64,000 nt of DNA from Nonomuraea rubra (GCF_014207985.1 NZ_JACHMI010000001.1:6741001-6805000), one strand, 5' to 3'; positions 8,038-16,742 are shown, numbered from the stretch's first letter. Translations and numbers: made by a program. The notes: generated by a model not told the origin, from the letters alone.

Positions 8038-8981
8038 GAGGTCGCGAGCCAGGTGTCCACGTCCGTCCTGAGCCGCGCCTTCAGCTCCTCCGGCGCGAAC
8101 GACGCGTCGATCGACGCCCTGGCGAACCCGGCGAGCTCCGCGTCCCCATAGCCGAAGACCTCCCGCAGCCGCAGGTACTCCTCCCCCAGCGCCGTCTCCC
8201 CGTCCGTGTTGACCGTGACGGCCAGCCCCGCCTCCCGCAGCCGGGGCAGCGGGTGCTCGGCGAGCGACGGCACGAGCCCGAGCAGCACGTTCGAGAACGG
8301 GCAGACCTCCAGCGGGAGGCCGCGCTCGCGCACCTCGGCCACCAGCGCGGCGTCGTCGAGCACCCGGATGCCGTGCCCGAGCCGCTCGGCGTGCCCCACC
8401 TCGATCGCCTCCCGGATGCTGGCGGCGCCCGCCGCCTCCCCCGCGTGGTGCACCAGGTGCAGCCCGGCGTCCCTGGCCGCGTCGCACACCTGCGCGAACG
8501 GCGCCAGCGGGTAGCTCTCCTCGCCCGCCACGCCGATGCCGATCACCCGCTCGTGGCGCAGGGCCAGCTTGTACGTCTGCCACATCCGCTCCACCGGCCG
8601 CCGCCTGGAGTGGTCGAGCAGCACCCGGCACTCGATCCCGAACCTGGCCTGCCCCTCGGCCAGCCCGTCGAGCACCGCCTCCAGCGGCATCTCCGGATCC
8701 CCGACGCGCTCGCCGTGCGACGCCGCCGTGAACGTGACCTCGACGTACCGGGTGCCCTGGGCGGCCTCGTCGGCGCAGAACTCCACCGCGACCCGCCTGA
8801 ACCGGTCGGCCGTGGTCAGCAGCTCGCGCACCTTGGCCCGCTGGTCGGCGAACTGCCTGAAGGTGGTGAAACCACCCTCGGGCTCCGGCGGGCCGCCCCA
8901 CTCGCGCACGGTCGCCGGCCGTACGGTGCTCTCCAGGTGTACGTGCAGGTGGGCCTTGGGCAACGTCCGTACGTCTCTCAC
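8034..8981 (-). CDS. Adenosine deaminase-like metal hydrolase
   Basis: 315 aa from GTG at 8981 (AGGGTGG about 7 nt upstream). It is an amidohydrolase TIM barrel of the ADA family. The metal-binding HLH is at residues 11-13 (LPKAHLHVHLES), the catalytic Glu in VHHAGEA, then RLGHGIR and a metal-binding Asp D260 in VTVNTDGE. Two substrate-side positions differ from classical ADA: the HxHxDG-type motif reads HLHVHLES, and the second Asp of the SDDP motif is Gly. It therefore may deaminate a purine other than adenosine. It is coupled to the kinase-fold gene downstream. Confidence 0.85.
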   Translation of the reverse strand: MRDVRTLPKAHLHVHLESTVRPATVREWGGPPEPEGGFTTFRQFADQRAKVRELLTTADRFRRVAVEFCADEAAQGTRYVEVTFTAASHGERVGDPEMPLEAVLDGLAEGQARFGIECRVLLDHSRRRPVERMWQTYKLALRHERVIGIGVAGEESYPLAPFAQVCDAARDAGLHLVHHAGEAAGAASIREAIEVGHAERLGHGIRVLDDAALVAEVRERGLPLEVCPFSNVLLGLVPSLAEHPLPRLREAGLAVTVNTDGETALGEEYLRLREVFGYGDAELAGFARASIDASFAPEELKARLRTDVDTWLATS

Positions 8982-9183
8982 GTGCGACCACCCTATGAGC
9001 CGCCCGGGCCGCCCGCAGCTCAATTTCCGGCGTACGGTCGCAGACGGGACCCTTGCCGGGAGGACCGTGGTGCTGGTTCACGGCGTCCCCGGCCTGGCCC
9101 ATCCCCGGTTCCGCCGGCACGACGCCGCGCGGGTGTGGCAGACGCCGGGCCCGCCCCCACCGGTGGATCGCCGCGTGCCGCCC
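8982..9183. other. Intergenic stretch with possible alpha/beta hydrolase remnant
   Basis: No intact gene is seen. On the plus strand, codons from 9022 read through TVADGTLAGRTVVLVHGVPG before losing any fold-like pattern. This resembles the N-terminus of an alpha/beta hydrolase (VLVHG oxyanion loop). It has no start, no catalytic Ser and no continuation, so it is at most a decayed fragment. The region also holds the deaminase promoter (CATAGG about 15 nt before its start). Confidence 0.3.
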
Positions 9184-9951
9184 CTAGGCGAGTGGCCGCT
9201 TGGTGAGGCGGAGCTTCGACTGCTTGTGCGGCAGCCGTTCCCAGTCGTCCATGAACGCCGCGTCGAAGCCGTACCTGCCGGCCAGCGCGACGAGCGTCTC
9301 GGTGCGGTAGTAGAAGTCCTCCCGCAGGACCTGGTGCTCCCTGCCCTCGGTGCGGTCGAAGGTGAAGTCGAACCACGCGCCGGGCTTCATGACCCTGCCC
9401 ACGTGGGCGAAGCACTCCTCGATCACGTCCAGCGGGGAGTGCGAGAAGACGCTGTGCGCGTGCACGACGTCGAAGTGCGCGTCGGGCAGGAAGGCGAAGC
9501 GCAGGTCGCGTACGGGAGTGAGGTAGGGCAGCTTGTCCGCCAGGCCGTGCTGGACGATCGTGTTCTGGGCGGCCATGAGGATGTCGGGCGAGATGTCGAT
9601 GCCGTAGTAGTTGCCGGTGTGCAGGTAGTCGATGAACAGGTGGCCGGCCCGCAGGTTGCCGCAGCCGATCTCCAGCATCCGGCATTCGGGCTTCAGGCCG
9701 TGCTCCACCAGGTAGTCGAACTGCATGCGGCCCAGCGCCAGCCACCGCTTGTGGGTGTGCGAGCCGACGGCGCCCTCGGGGTCGCGAGCCGTGTCGGACT
9801 TCATGACGGCGCGGTAGTAGCCGACGTGGTCCCGCGTACGCAGCCTGAACCACGTGTCGCGGGCCAGGCGCCGCAGGTGGGGGACGATCTTGTGTGGGTT
9901 CTTGACGGCGTACGTCGCTTGGTGGACGAGGCTCGATCGGGAGCGTTTCAC
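9184..9951 (-). CDS. Class I SAM-dependent methyltransferase
   Basis: 255 aa from GTG at 9951, with AAGG just upstream and TAGATT as a possible -10. The SAM-binding motif I is MLEIGCGNLRAG (about 92-103), the acidic ribose-binding residue lies in YYGIDIS, and motif IV falls in FDVVHAHSVFSHSP. The region RDPEGAVGSHTHKRW resembles methyltransferases found in glycan or lipid clusters. No partner genes surround it, so the acceptor is unknown. It stands alone between the deaminase and sigma genes. Confidence 0.88.
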   Translation of the reverse strand: MKRSRSSLVHQATYAVKNPHKIVPHLRRLARDTWFRLRTRDHVGYYRAVMKSDTARDPEGAVGSHTHKRWLALGRMQFDYLVEHGLKPECRMLEIGCGNLRAGHLFIDYLHTGNYYGIDISPDILMAAQNTIVQHGLADKLPYLTPVRDLRFAFLPDAHFDVVHAHSVFSHSPLDVIEECFAHVGRVMKPGAWFDFTFDRTEGREHQVLREDFYYRTETLVALAGRYGFDAAFMDDWERLPHKQSKLRLTKRPLA

Positions 9952-10049
9952 GCCTTGGAATCTAGGTCAGGGGTGCGGGCGGCCATAGGGCTGTCGCGAC
10001 ACTCTTGATTTCCCGTTTGCGCAGCCTTTCTGTCACCGGCCGCTCGCCT

Positions 10050-10084
10050 CCCTCCTCTGCCGCCCCGCGAGGGGTTGAGGAGGG
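10050..10084 (-). terminator. Hairpin terminator candidate downstream of the sigma factor
   Basis: CCCTCCTC (10050-10057) pairs with GAGGAGGG (10077-10084). Inside it, CCCC-GCGA-GGGG (10063-10074) forms a second stem with a GNRA-like loop. It lies about 40 bp beyond the sigma gene stop. There is no U-tract, as is common in actinomycetes. Confidence 0.5.
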
Positions 10085-10121
10085 GGCCATGGCGGGCGTG
10101 CGCGCCGTCTCAGGGGGCCGC

Positions 10122-11102
10122 TCAGCTCAGGTACTCGCGCAGGGCCAGGGAGCGGGACGGGTGGCGGAGCTTGGACATGGTCTTGGCCTCGATCTGGCGG
10201 ATGCGCTCGCGGGTGACGCCGTAGATGCGGCCGATCTCGTCGAGCGTCATGGGCTTGCCGTCCGTGAGGCCGTAGCGCATGCTGATCACGCCCGCCTCGC
10301 GCTCGGAGAGCTGGTCGAGCAGGGCCCTGAGCTGCTGCTGGAGCAGCGTGAACGAGACCGCGTCCGCCGGCGAGACCGCCTCGGTGTCCTCGATGAGGTC
10401 GCCGAACTCGCTGTCGCCCTCCTCCCCCAGCGGCGTGTGCAGGGAGATCGGCTCGCGACCGTACCGCTGGACCTCGAGGACGCGGTCGACGTCGAGCTCG
10501 CTCTCCTTGGCGATCTCCTCGGGGGTGGGCTCGCGCCCGAGGTCGCTCTGCAGCCGCCGCTGCACCCGCGCGACCTTGTTGATCAGCTCGACCATGTGGA
10601 CGGGGATGCGGATCGTGCGCGCCTGGTCGGCCATGGCCCGGGTGATGGCCTGCTTGATCCACCAGGTGGCGTACGTGGAGAACTTGTAGCCGAGCTGGTA
10701 GTCGAACTTCTCGATCGTCCTGATCAGCCCCAGGTTCCCCTCCTGGATCAGGTCCAGGAAGAGCATGCCGCGGCCGGTGTAGCGCTTGGCGATGGAGACC
10801 ACGAGCCGCAGGTTGGCCTCCAGCATGCGGCGCTTGGCGCGCAGGCCGTCGTCGGCGATCCATTCGAGGTCGGCGCGCAGCTCGTGCGGCAGGTCCGGCT
10901 CGGTGTCGAGCCGCTCCCTGGCGAACAGCCCGGCCTCGATGCGCTTGGCGAGGTCGATCTCCTGCTCGGCGGTGAGCAGGGGTACGCGGCCGATCTCCTT
11001 CAGGTAGGCCTTGACCGAGTCGGCGCCGACGGCCGCGCCACCGTCGGCGCCCGCCTCGGCGCTGGTGTCGTCCAGTTCGAGAACCTCTGCTGCTTGGGAC
11101 AA
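10122..11102 (-). CDS. RNA polymerase sigma-70, short principal-like (group 2) factor
   Basis: 326 aa from TTG at 11102, chosen because AGGAG sits about 7 nt upstream. Longer starts would run through the operator repeats. Region 1.2 is [29 protein letters not shown] in sense (key part [13 protein letters not shown]), region 2 contains [16 protein letters not shown] and [20 protein letters not shown], and region 4.2 contains [20 protein letters not shown]. The long acidic region 1.1 of HrdB/SigA is absent, so it is most like the HrdA/C/D type. The divergent TetR gene and the operator repeats upstream suggest dedicated repression of this alternative sigma. Confidence 0.9.
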   Translation of the reverse strand: MSQAAEVLELDDTSAEAGADGGAAVGADSVKAYLKEIGRVPLLTAEQEIDLAKRIEAGLFARERLDTEPDLPHELRADLEWIADDGLRAKRRMLEANLRLVVSIAKRYTGRGMLFLDLIQEGNLGLIRTIEKFDYQLGYKFSTYATWWIKQAITRAMADQARTIRIPVHMVELINKVARVQRRLQSDLGREPTPEEIAKESELDVDRVLEVQRYGREPISLHTPLGEEGDSEFGDLIEDTEAVSPADAVSFTLLQQQLRALLDQLSEREAGVISMRYGLTDGKPMTLDEIGRIYGVTRERIRQIEAKTMSKLRHPSRSLALREYLS

Positions 11103-11139
11103 AACTCTCTCCTCGCTCGCTTTGGATGATGGACGGCGG

Positions 11140-11223
11140 CCTAAAATTAGGTCGCACCTAACTTTAGGTGACCTCGAAGAGATGGTCAACCTAAAATAAG
11201 GTCGAACCTAACTTTTTGTGGAA
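11140..11223. promoter_or_regulatory. Duplicated palindromic operator between sigma and TetR genes
   Basis: Two copies of a 31-bp element, 11140-11170 and 11190-11220, match at 27 positions and start exactly 50 bp apart. In the first copy, CCTAA-AA-TTAGG (11140-11151) and ACCTAA-CT-TTAGGT (11156-11169) are perfect palindromes. In the second both are slightly degraded (11190-11201, 11206-11219). The AT-rich sequence stands out sharply from its surroundings and covers the promoter area of both genes. The TetR protein encoded at 11234 is the natural candidate to bind it. Confidence 0.8.
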
Positions 11224-11233
11224 GACTGGGGCC

Positions 11234-11893
11234 ATGAGCACCGGCACCTTGGGGTTGAGGGAACAGAAGAAGCGAGAGACCCGGCAGGCCATCTCTGACC
11301 ACGCTACCCAACTGTTCCTGGAACGTGGCTTCGACCGGACGACGATCGCGGACATCGCGGCCGCCGCCCGGGTCGCCAAGATGACCGTGACCAACTACTT
11401 CCCGCGCAAGGAGGACCTCGCCCTCGACCACCACGAGGAGTTCGCGGCGGGCCTCGCGGAGACGGTCGCGCGCCGCCCGGCCGGGGAGTCGGCGCTCGGG
11501 GCCGTGCGGCGGGTGTATCTGGCGGCGCTGGAGCGGCGGGACCCGGTCATCGGGTTCACCGGGCGGGACTTCGCCAGGATGGTCGCCGACAGCCCCACCC
11601 TGGTGGCGCGCCTGCGCGACCTGCACGACCAGCGGGAGGAGGCCCTGGCCCGGCAGCTCGCGCAGGAGGCGCCGGGGGATCCGGTCGCGGCGCGGGCCGT
11701 GGCGGCGCAGCTCGCGGCGGCGGATCGGCTGCTCTTCCGTGAACTGCAGGCCCGCATGCTGGCGGGCGAGGCGGGCGAGGCGGACGAGGTGGACGAGGTG
11801 GACGAGGACGGCATCGCCGCCGCGCTCGGCGAGCTGGCGCGCCGCGTCTTCGAGCTGCTGGAGCCCGCCATCGGCGACTACGCCATCCGCTGA
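11234..11893 (+). CDS. TetR-family regulator (likely represses the divergent sigma gene)
   Basis: 219 aa from ATG at 11234. The N-terminal DNA-binding domain has TRQAISDHATQLFLERGFDR and TTIADIAAAARVAKMTVTNY, where VAKMTVTNYFPRKEDL is the recognition helix region. The ligand domain ends in an acidic stretch GEAGEADEVDEVDEDG (about 176-191), an unusual low-complexity loop. It is transcribed away from the sigma factor, with the duplicated palindromes between them, so autorepression and sigma control are inferred. No effector gene lies beside it. Confidence 0.9.
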   Translation: MSTGTLGLREQKKRETRQAISDHATQLFLERGFDRTTIADIAAAARVAKMTVTNYFPRKEDLALDHHEEFAAGLAETVARRPAGESALGAVRRVYLAALERRDPVIGFTGRDFARMVADSPTLVARLRDLHDQREEALARQLAQEAPGDPVAARAVAAQLAAADRLLFRELQARMLAGEAGEADEVDEVDEDGIAAALGELARRVFELLEPAIGDYAIR

Positions 11894-11928
11894 GCCGGAA
11901 CACGCACGCGACAACCTTCCCGACCTCC

Positions 11929-13032
11929 TTACGGCGCGGTCACGGAACTCCCGGGCGACGACCATACGATCTCCCCCTCCCCCACCCCGGCGAACGCCAT
12001 CAGCCGGGCCCCCTCCGCGGCCAGCTCCCCCATCACCTCGTCCGGCAACGCCCGGAAGGGCTCGAGGGTCAGCACACCGTCCTTAAGGTCCCACACGCCA
12101 CCGACAGTTCCGTCGACGAGGAAGGTGGGATAGACGACCGCTCCCACGCACACCGCCTTGCGCTGCTCGGCGGTCATCATCCGGCTCCGGTCGGCGAAGG
12201 CGACGATGAGGTTGTCGAACCAGGGCAGGAAGCGTACGGGCGCGGGCGTGTCGGCGTCGGCGAGCGGCGCGTCCGCCAGGTCGTAGAGGACACGTCCGGA
12301 AATATCGTGATAACGGCGGAGGCCGGGCATCGCCTCCATGACCCCGCGCAGCCGCGTCAGGCCCGACCACATCTGCACGTCCATCACGCTCGCCGGCCCG
12401 AACGCCGCCAGGTACCGCGCCACCAGCCGCTCCACCGCCGGCGCCGGCTCCAGCGGCCGCCCCAGCCACTCTTCCGCCAGCGTGAACGGCGTCGGCCCGC
12501 CCTTCCCCCAGATCCCGTTCGGCGGCGTGTGCACGACCGGCAGCATCGCCTGCGCCGACCAGCCCAGCGCCGTCGGGTCGACCTCGGGCCACCGCTCCCG
12601 CAGCAGGTCGCGGATCTGCGGCCGGGTGAGCGTGCGCCCGGCCAGGTGCCCGCGCGCCAGCTCCGCGAGCTCCGCCACGTCCACCCCGCGCATCAGCCGC
12701 CCGAACGCCGCCTGCCGGGTACGGGAGAGGATCACCTGCACCAGCGGCCGGATCCAGACGTAGTCGTCGGCCAGCGTCAGGTGCTGGGTCCCGCGCAGCA
12801 GCGAGCCCCGCACCACCTGCCTGCCGTACAGGAGCGAGGCCAGGTCGTCCTGGGTGAAGGAGGCCAGGCGGGTCCAGAGCCCGATGTACGGGGCGTCGAT
12901 CTCCTGTCCCTGCACCGCGACCAGGCGCTCGACGGCCTGGGCGGCGGACATCCCGGACCGGTTCAGCAGGAGCTGCCGTTCCAGGGTGGTGCGGTTGAGT
13001 ACGCGGAGGCCGAGCTCGGGGGTCTGCGTCAT
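11929..13032 (-). CDS. AlkZ-like winged-helix DNA glycosylase (HTH_42 family), copy 1
   Basis: 367 aa from ATG at 13032. The family hallmark QxQ lies at Q41-G-Q43 in VAVQGQEIDAPYIGLWTRL (key part VQGQE). Tandem winged-helix segments follow, with AAFGPASVMDVQMWSGL and VRFLPWFDNLIVAFADRSR typical of PF06224. Characterised relatives (AlkZ, YcaQ) excise bulky alkylated bases and unhook interstrand crosslinks, and AlkZ gives azinomycin self-resistance. It is the last gene of a three-gene minus-strand operon, 16 nt after the WS/DGAT stop. Activity on DNA is inferred from the motif. Confidence 0.82.
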   Translation of the reverse strand: MTQTPELGLRVLNRTTLERQLLLNRSGMSAAQAVERLVAVQGQEIDAPYIGLWTRLASFTQDDLASLLYGRQVVRGSLLRGTQHLTLADDYVWIRPLVQVILSRTRQAAFGRLMRGVDVAELAELARGHLAGRTLTRPQIRDLLRERWPEVDPTALGWSAQAMLPVVHTPPNGIWGKGGPTPFTLAEEWLGRPLEPAPAVERLVARYLAAFGPASVMDVQMWSGLTRLRGVMEAMPGLRRYHDISGRVLYDLADAPLADADTPAPVRFLPWFDNLIVAFADRSRMMTAEQRKAVCVGAVVYPTFLVDGTVGGVWDLKDGVLTLEPFRALPDEVMGELAAEGARLMAFAGVGEGEIVWSSPGSSVTAP

Positions 13033-13048
13033 ACGAGCAGCGTAGGAA

Positions 13049-14479
13049 CTATTGCGGCAAGTCTCCTTCCGCGTTGCGCAGCTCCTCCAGGGCGTCGCGC
13101 AGGTGCCCGGCAAGCTCCCAGGCGTCCGGCACCATCTCCCTGTCGGTGACGATCCCGATGTCGAGCGAGCCGTCGTAGGAGAAGGCCGTCATGTTCACGC
13201 CCCCGCTCACCTCGGTGATCACCGAGACGGGGAAGTGGCACAGCAGCCGCGCGCCGCACACGTACAGGGGGAACTGGGGGCCCGGCACGTTCGAGATGAT
13301 CACGTTGATCGGCGGCGCGGCCTGTCCGACCAGCGCGAACGCCGAGCGCGAGGCCAGCCCCATGAGGGCGGCGGGCATCGACTCGCTGAACTCGCGCAGC
13401 CACCGCGCGGGCGCCAGCGAGAACCTGTCCTTGATCCGGTGCATGGCGTGCCGCACGTGGTGCAGCCGCGCGGCGGGGTCGGCGACGTGGACGGCCAGCG
13501 GCGCCGTCATGATCGCCACCTGGTTGCCCGGCCCCTCCTCCCCCACGGCACGCAGCGAGAACGGCACCCCGGCCACCAGCGGCTGCCGCGGCACCCCGCC
13601 GTGGCGGGCCAGCCACGCCCGCAGCGCGCCGGCGCACACGGTCATGACCACGTCGTTGACCGTGACCCCGAACGCCTTGCGCACCTGCTTGATCTCCTCC
13701 AGCGGCAGCGACACGAACGCGAAGCGGCGGTGCCCGGACAGCGGCCCGCTGAACGGCGTCCTGGGCGCGGGCAGCGCCGGCAGGTCGGGCGCCCGGCCGC
13801 TGCCGGCCAGGCGGCGGGCGAGCCCGGAGACGGCCGCGGTGCCGGGGATCCACGACACGACGGGGATCTCGTCCAGGTGCGGTACGGCACGGGCGGCGAA
13901 CCGCACGGCGCCGGCGGGGTTGCCCGCCAGCCTGGCCAGCCCGCGCGCCACCATGGCCAGCGGCGCGGGCGGCGGCTCGTCCCGCTCGGGCGGGAACGGG
14001 GGCGGCGGCGCGGGCTCGGGGGTGAGGTCGAGCAGCGCGGCCAGCACGTCGGCGCCGCCGATGCCGTCCACGGCCGCGTGGTGGATCTTCGTGTAGAGGC
14101 CCATGCGCCCGCCGGACAGCCCGTGGATCAGGTAGATCTCCCACAGCGGGCGGCCGCGGTCGAGCCGCCGGGCGTGCAGGCGCGAGACCTGGTCGGCCAG
14201 CTGCCGGTCGTCGCCCGGCGGCGGCAGGCCGATCTCGCGTACGTGGTAGTCGAGGTCGAGATCGTCCTCCTGCACCCAGTACGGGTGGTCCAGCCCCAGC
14301 GGCACGGTGGCCAGCCGGCGCCGTAGCGCGGGCACGTACGGGAGCTTGCGTTCGAGCAGGCCCTGCAGGTCGGCCCGGTTCAGATCGCCGTCCAGGATGG
14401 CCAGGCCGGCGATGTTGGCGATGTTGGTGGCGGTCTCGAAATGGAGGAACTGCGCGTCCAGGGCGGTCAGCTGCGGCAT
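13049..14479 (-). CDS. WS/DGAT wax ester synthase / diacylglycerol acyltransferase
   Basis: 476 aa from ATG at 14479, with GGAGG 7-8 nt upstream. The catalytic motif is HHAAVDG (H133-G139), with PLWE at 111-114 and late motifs NVIISNVPGP and SYDGSLDIGIVTDREM as in the family. It would esterify fatty alcohols or diacylglycerol with acyl-CoA for storage lipid, at the membrane or lipid-body surface. It sits between two AlkZ-like genes with gaps of 25 and 16 nt, so all three are probably one transcript. That company is not explained by lipid storage. Confidence 0.93.
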   Translation of the reverse strand: MPQLTALDAQFLHFETATNIANIAGLAILDGDLNRADLQGLLERKLPYVPALRRRLATVPLGLDHPYWVQEDDLDLDYHVREIGLPPPGDDRQLADQVSRLHARRLDRGRPLWEIYLIHGLSGGRMGLYTKIHHAAVDGIGGADVLAALLDLTPEPAPPPPFPPERDEPPPAPLAMVARGLARLAGNPAGAVRFAARAVPHLDEIPVVSWIPGTAAVSGLARRLAGSGRAPDLPALPAPRTPFSGPLSGHRRFAFVSLPLEEIKQVRKAFGVTVNDVVMTVCAGALRAWLARHGGVPRQPLVAGVPFSLRAVGEEGPGNQVAIMTAPLAVHVADPAARLHHVRHAMHRIKDRFSLAPARWLREFSESMPAALMGLASRSAFALVGQAAPPINVIISNVPGPQFPLYVCGARLLCHFPVSVITEVSGGVNMTAFSYDGSLDIGIVTDREMVPDAWELAGHLRDALEELRNAEGDLPQ

Positions 14480-14504
14480 CGTCACACCTCCGCCACCGAA
14501 CCAA

Positions 14505-15554
14505 TCAGACGGCGTCCGCCGCTTCAAGAGCCAGTGACGTGGCGTCGGGCTCGGCGAAGGCGAGCAGGCGCAGGCCCTCCTCCTCCAGCGGGCCCAGGTC
14601 CGTCTCGCCGAACGGGGTGACGAGCAGCCTGGCCTTCTTGCCCGAGCGCTTGATCTGCCAGGTCCCGGCCGCGAAGCCGTCCACCAGGTAGACGGCCCGT
14701 ACCCGCAGGTTTTTGGTGGTGACGAAGCCCTTGTGCTCGTCGGCCAGCACGCGGGTGCGGTCGGCGTGGCCGAGGATCAGCGTGTCGAAGTCGGGCAGGA
14801 ACCGTACGGGGGCGGGCACGTCGCCGCCGGGCCGGGGCGCGCCTGGCAGGTCGAACAGCTCGCGCCCGGTGTCGTCGGTCAGCCGTTCCAGGTCCATGCC
14901 GGCCATGACCTCGCGCAGCCGGCCGAGCCCCGACCAGGTCTGCACGTCGGCGGGGGTGGCGGGGCCGAACGCGGCCAGGTAGCGCTCGATCAGGGCGGGC
15001 GTGTCCGCGGGCGCCATCGGGAGGCCGGGCAGGCCGAACGCCGGGTCGCGCGGGTAGCTCCAGCGGTCCTGCGTCGGCTCGATGACCAGCGGGGTGAGCA
15101 TGCGGGCGGCGTACCCGAGCGCCCGGTCGTACCCGCCGGGGAACTCCTCCAGCAGCCGGGGCCGCAGCTCGTTGAACGTCATGGGCCCCGCTGCGAGCAG
15201 CCGTTCCGCGGCGGCCGCGACCGCGTCGAGGTCGACCCCGTCGAAGCGGCGCGCCGCCGCGGCCAGCGTCGGCGCCACCAGCGGCCGGAACGCCGCGAAG
15301 TCGGCGGCCGTCACCAGGTGCAGCGTGGCCCGCCACAGGGTGGCGCGCACCAGCGTGCGCGCGTGCAGCGCCGCGTGCAGGTCGTCGCGCTCGAACCCGG
15401 CCAGCCGCGTCCACACCCCGAGGTACGGCGGGCGCGGCTCCTGCGCCTGCAACCCCACGAGCCGGTGCACCACGTCGGCCACGTCCCCCTCGTAGCGGGA
15501 GAGCAGGTGCTGACGGGCCAGGGTGGCACGGTTGAGGTCGCGAAGGTTGAGCAT
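14505..15554 (-). CDS. AlkZ-like winged-helix DNA glycosylase (HTH_42 family), copy 2
   Basis: 349 aa from ATG at 15554. The QxQ motif is Q36-A-Q38 in LQAQEPRPPYLGVWTRL, closer to the common family consensus than copy 1. AAFGPATPADVQTWSGL and VRFLPDFDTLILGHADRTR align directly with copy 1, so the two are diverged paralogues rather than a recent duplication. It is first in the operon with WS/DGAT and copy 1. Its start codon is only 9 bp from the divergent aminotransferase ATG, so its promoter must lie within that gene or the mRNA be leaderless. Confidence 0.82.
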   Translation of the reverse strand: MLNLRDLNRATLARQHLLSRYEGDVADVVHRLVGLQAQEPRPPYLGVWTRLAGFERDDLHAALHARTLVRATLWRATLHLVTAADFAAFRPLVAPTLAAAARRFDGVDLDAVAAAAERLLAAGPMTFNELRPRLLEEFPGGYDRALGYAARMLTPLVIEPTQDRWSYPRDPAFGLPGLPMAPADTPALIERYLAAFGPATPADVQTWSGLGRLREVMAGMDLERLTDDTGRELFDLPGAPRPGGDVPAPVRFLPDFDTLILGHADRTRVLADEHKGFVTTKNLRVRAVYLVDGFAAGTWQIKRSGKKARLLVTPFGETDLGPLEEEGLRLLAFAEPDATSLALEAADAV

Positions 15555-15563
15555 CTACATATC

Positions 15564-16742
15564 ATGCCTTTCCCCATTAAAGAGGTACGCGCCACGTACC
15601 CCGCCCTGGCCGACGGATACGCCTACCTCGACGGCGCCGCCGGCACGCAGACCCCCCGGCCCGTGATCGACGCCATCGCCACCGCCTACAGGACGGGGAT
15701 CGGCAACGTCGGCGGCGCCTTCCCCGCCAGCCACCGCTCCGACGCCATCGTGGCCGCCTGCCGCGCCGCCGTGGCCGACCTGGTCGGCGGCCACCCCGAC
15801 GGCGTGATCCTCGGCCCGAACATGACCACCCTCACCTACCGCCTGTCCAGGGCCCTGGCAGGCCCGGGTGACGAGGTGGTGCTCTCCCGGCTGGACCACG
15901 ACGCCAACGTACGGCCCTGGACGCAGACCGGCGCCACCGTACGCTGGGCCGAGGTGGACCCGGTCACCGGCGAGCTGCCCGTCGAGCAATACGCCGGCCT
16001 GATCAACGAGCGGACCAGGGTCGTCGCCGTCACGGCGGCCAGCAACATCCTCGGCACCCGGCCCGACGTGCCCGCCATCGCCGAGCTGGCGCACCGGGCG
16101 GGCGCTCTCATGTACGTGGACGGCGTGCACGCCACCCCGCACGGCCCCGTGGACATGCGGGCGCTGGGGGCCGACCTCTACGCCACCAGCGCCTACAAGT
16201 GGTCGGGCCCGCACATCGGCGCCGTGGTCGCCGACCCGGCGCTGCTGGAGACGATCAGGCCCGACAAGCTGGCCTCCTCCCCCGACACGGTGCCGCACCG
16301 GTTCGAGACGGGCACGCTGCCGTTCGCCGACCTCGACGGCGTGACCGCCGCCGTGGACCACCTCGCCGCCATGGTGCCGGGCACCGGCAACCGCCGCGAG
16401 CGCCTGCTCACCTCGATGGCCGCCGCGGAGGAGCACGAGCTGGCACTGTTCGCGGTGCTGGTCGCGGGCCTGGAGACGATGCCGCACGTCACCGTGTACG
16501 GCAAGCCGGCCAGGCGCACCGCCACCGCGTACTTCAACGTGGCAGGCCACGCCCCGCGCCAGGTGGCCGAGCACCTGGCCAGGCTGCGCGTGAACGTGTG
16601 GAGCGGCCACAGCTACGCCTGGGAGCTGACCGGCGCGCTCGGCATCCGCGACACGGGCAGCGCGGTCCGCGCGGGCCTGGTGCACTACAACGACCGCTCG
16701 GACGTGGACCGCCTCCTGGAGGGGGTGGCCGCCCTGGCGTGA
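15564..16742 (+). CDS. Class V aminotransferase / cysteine desulfurase-like PLP enzyme
   Basis: 392 aa from ATG at 15564. The PLP-binding Lys is K212 in TSAYKWSGPHIG. The N-terminus VRATYPALADGYAYLDGAAG and the sequence NMTTLTYRLSRAL match what I recall of the VC1184 subfamily of cysteine desulfurase-like proteins. HDANVRPW and YVDGVHATPHGPVDM provide the PLP phosphate and ring contacts. It has the family's normal length. No Fe-S or sulfur-transfer genes are adjacent, so sulfur mobilisation is only a family-level guess. It is divergent from the AlkZ-like operon with almost no intergenic space. Confidence 0.88.
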   Translation: MPFPIKEVRATYPALADGYAYLDGAAGTQTPRPVIDAIATAYRTGIGNVGGAFPASHRSDAIVAACRAAVADLVGGHPDGVILGPNMTTLTYRLSRALAGPGDEVVLSRLDHDANVRPWTQTGATVRWAEVDPVTGELPVEQYAGLINERTRVVAVTAASNILGTRPDVPAIAELAHRAGALMYVDGVHATPHGPVDMRALGADLYATSAYKWSGPHIGAVVADPALLETIRPDKLASSPDTVPHRFETGTLPFADLDGVTAAVDHLAAMVPGTGNRRERLLTSMAAAEEHELALFAVLVAGLETMPHVTVYGKPARRTATAYFNVAGHAPRQVAEHLARLRVNVWSGHSYAWELTGALGIRDTGSAVRAGLVHYNDRSDVDRLLEGVAALA

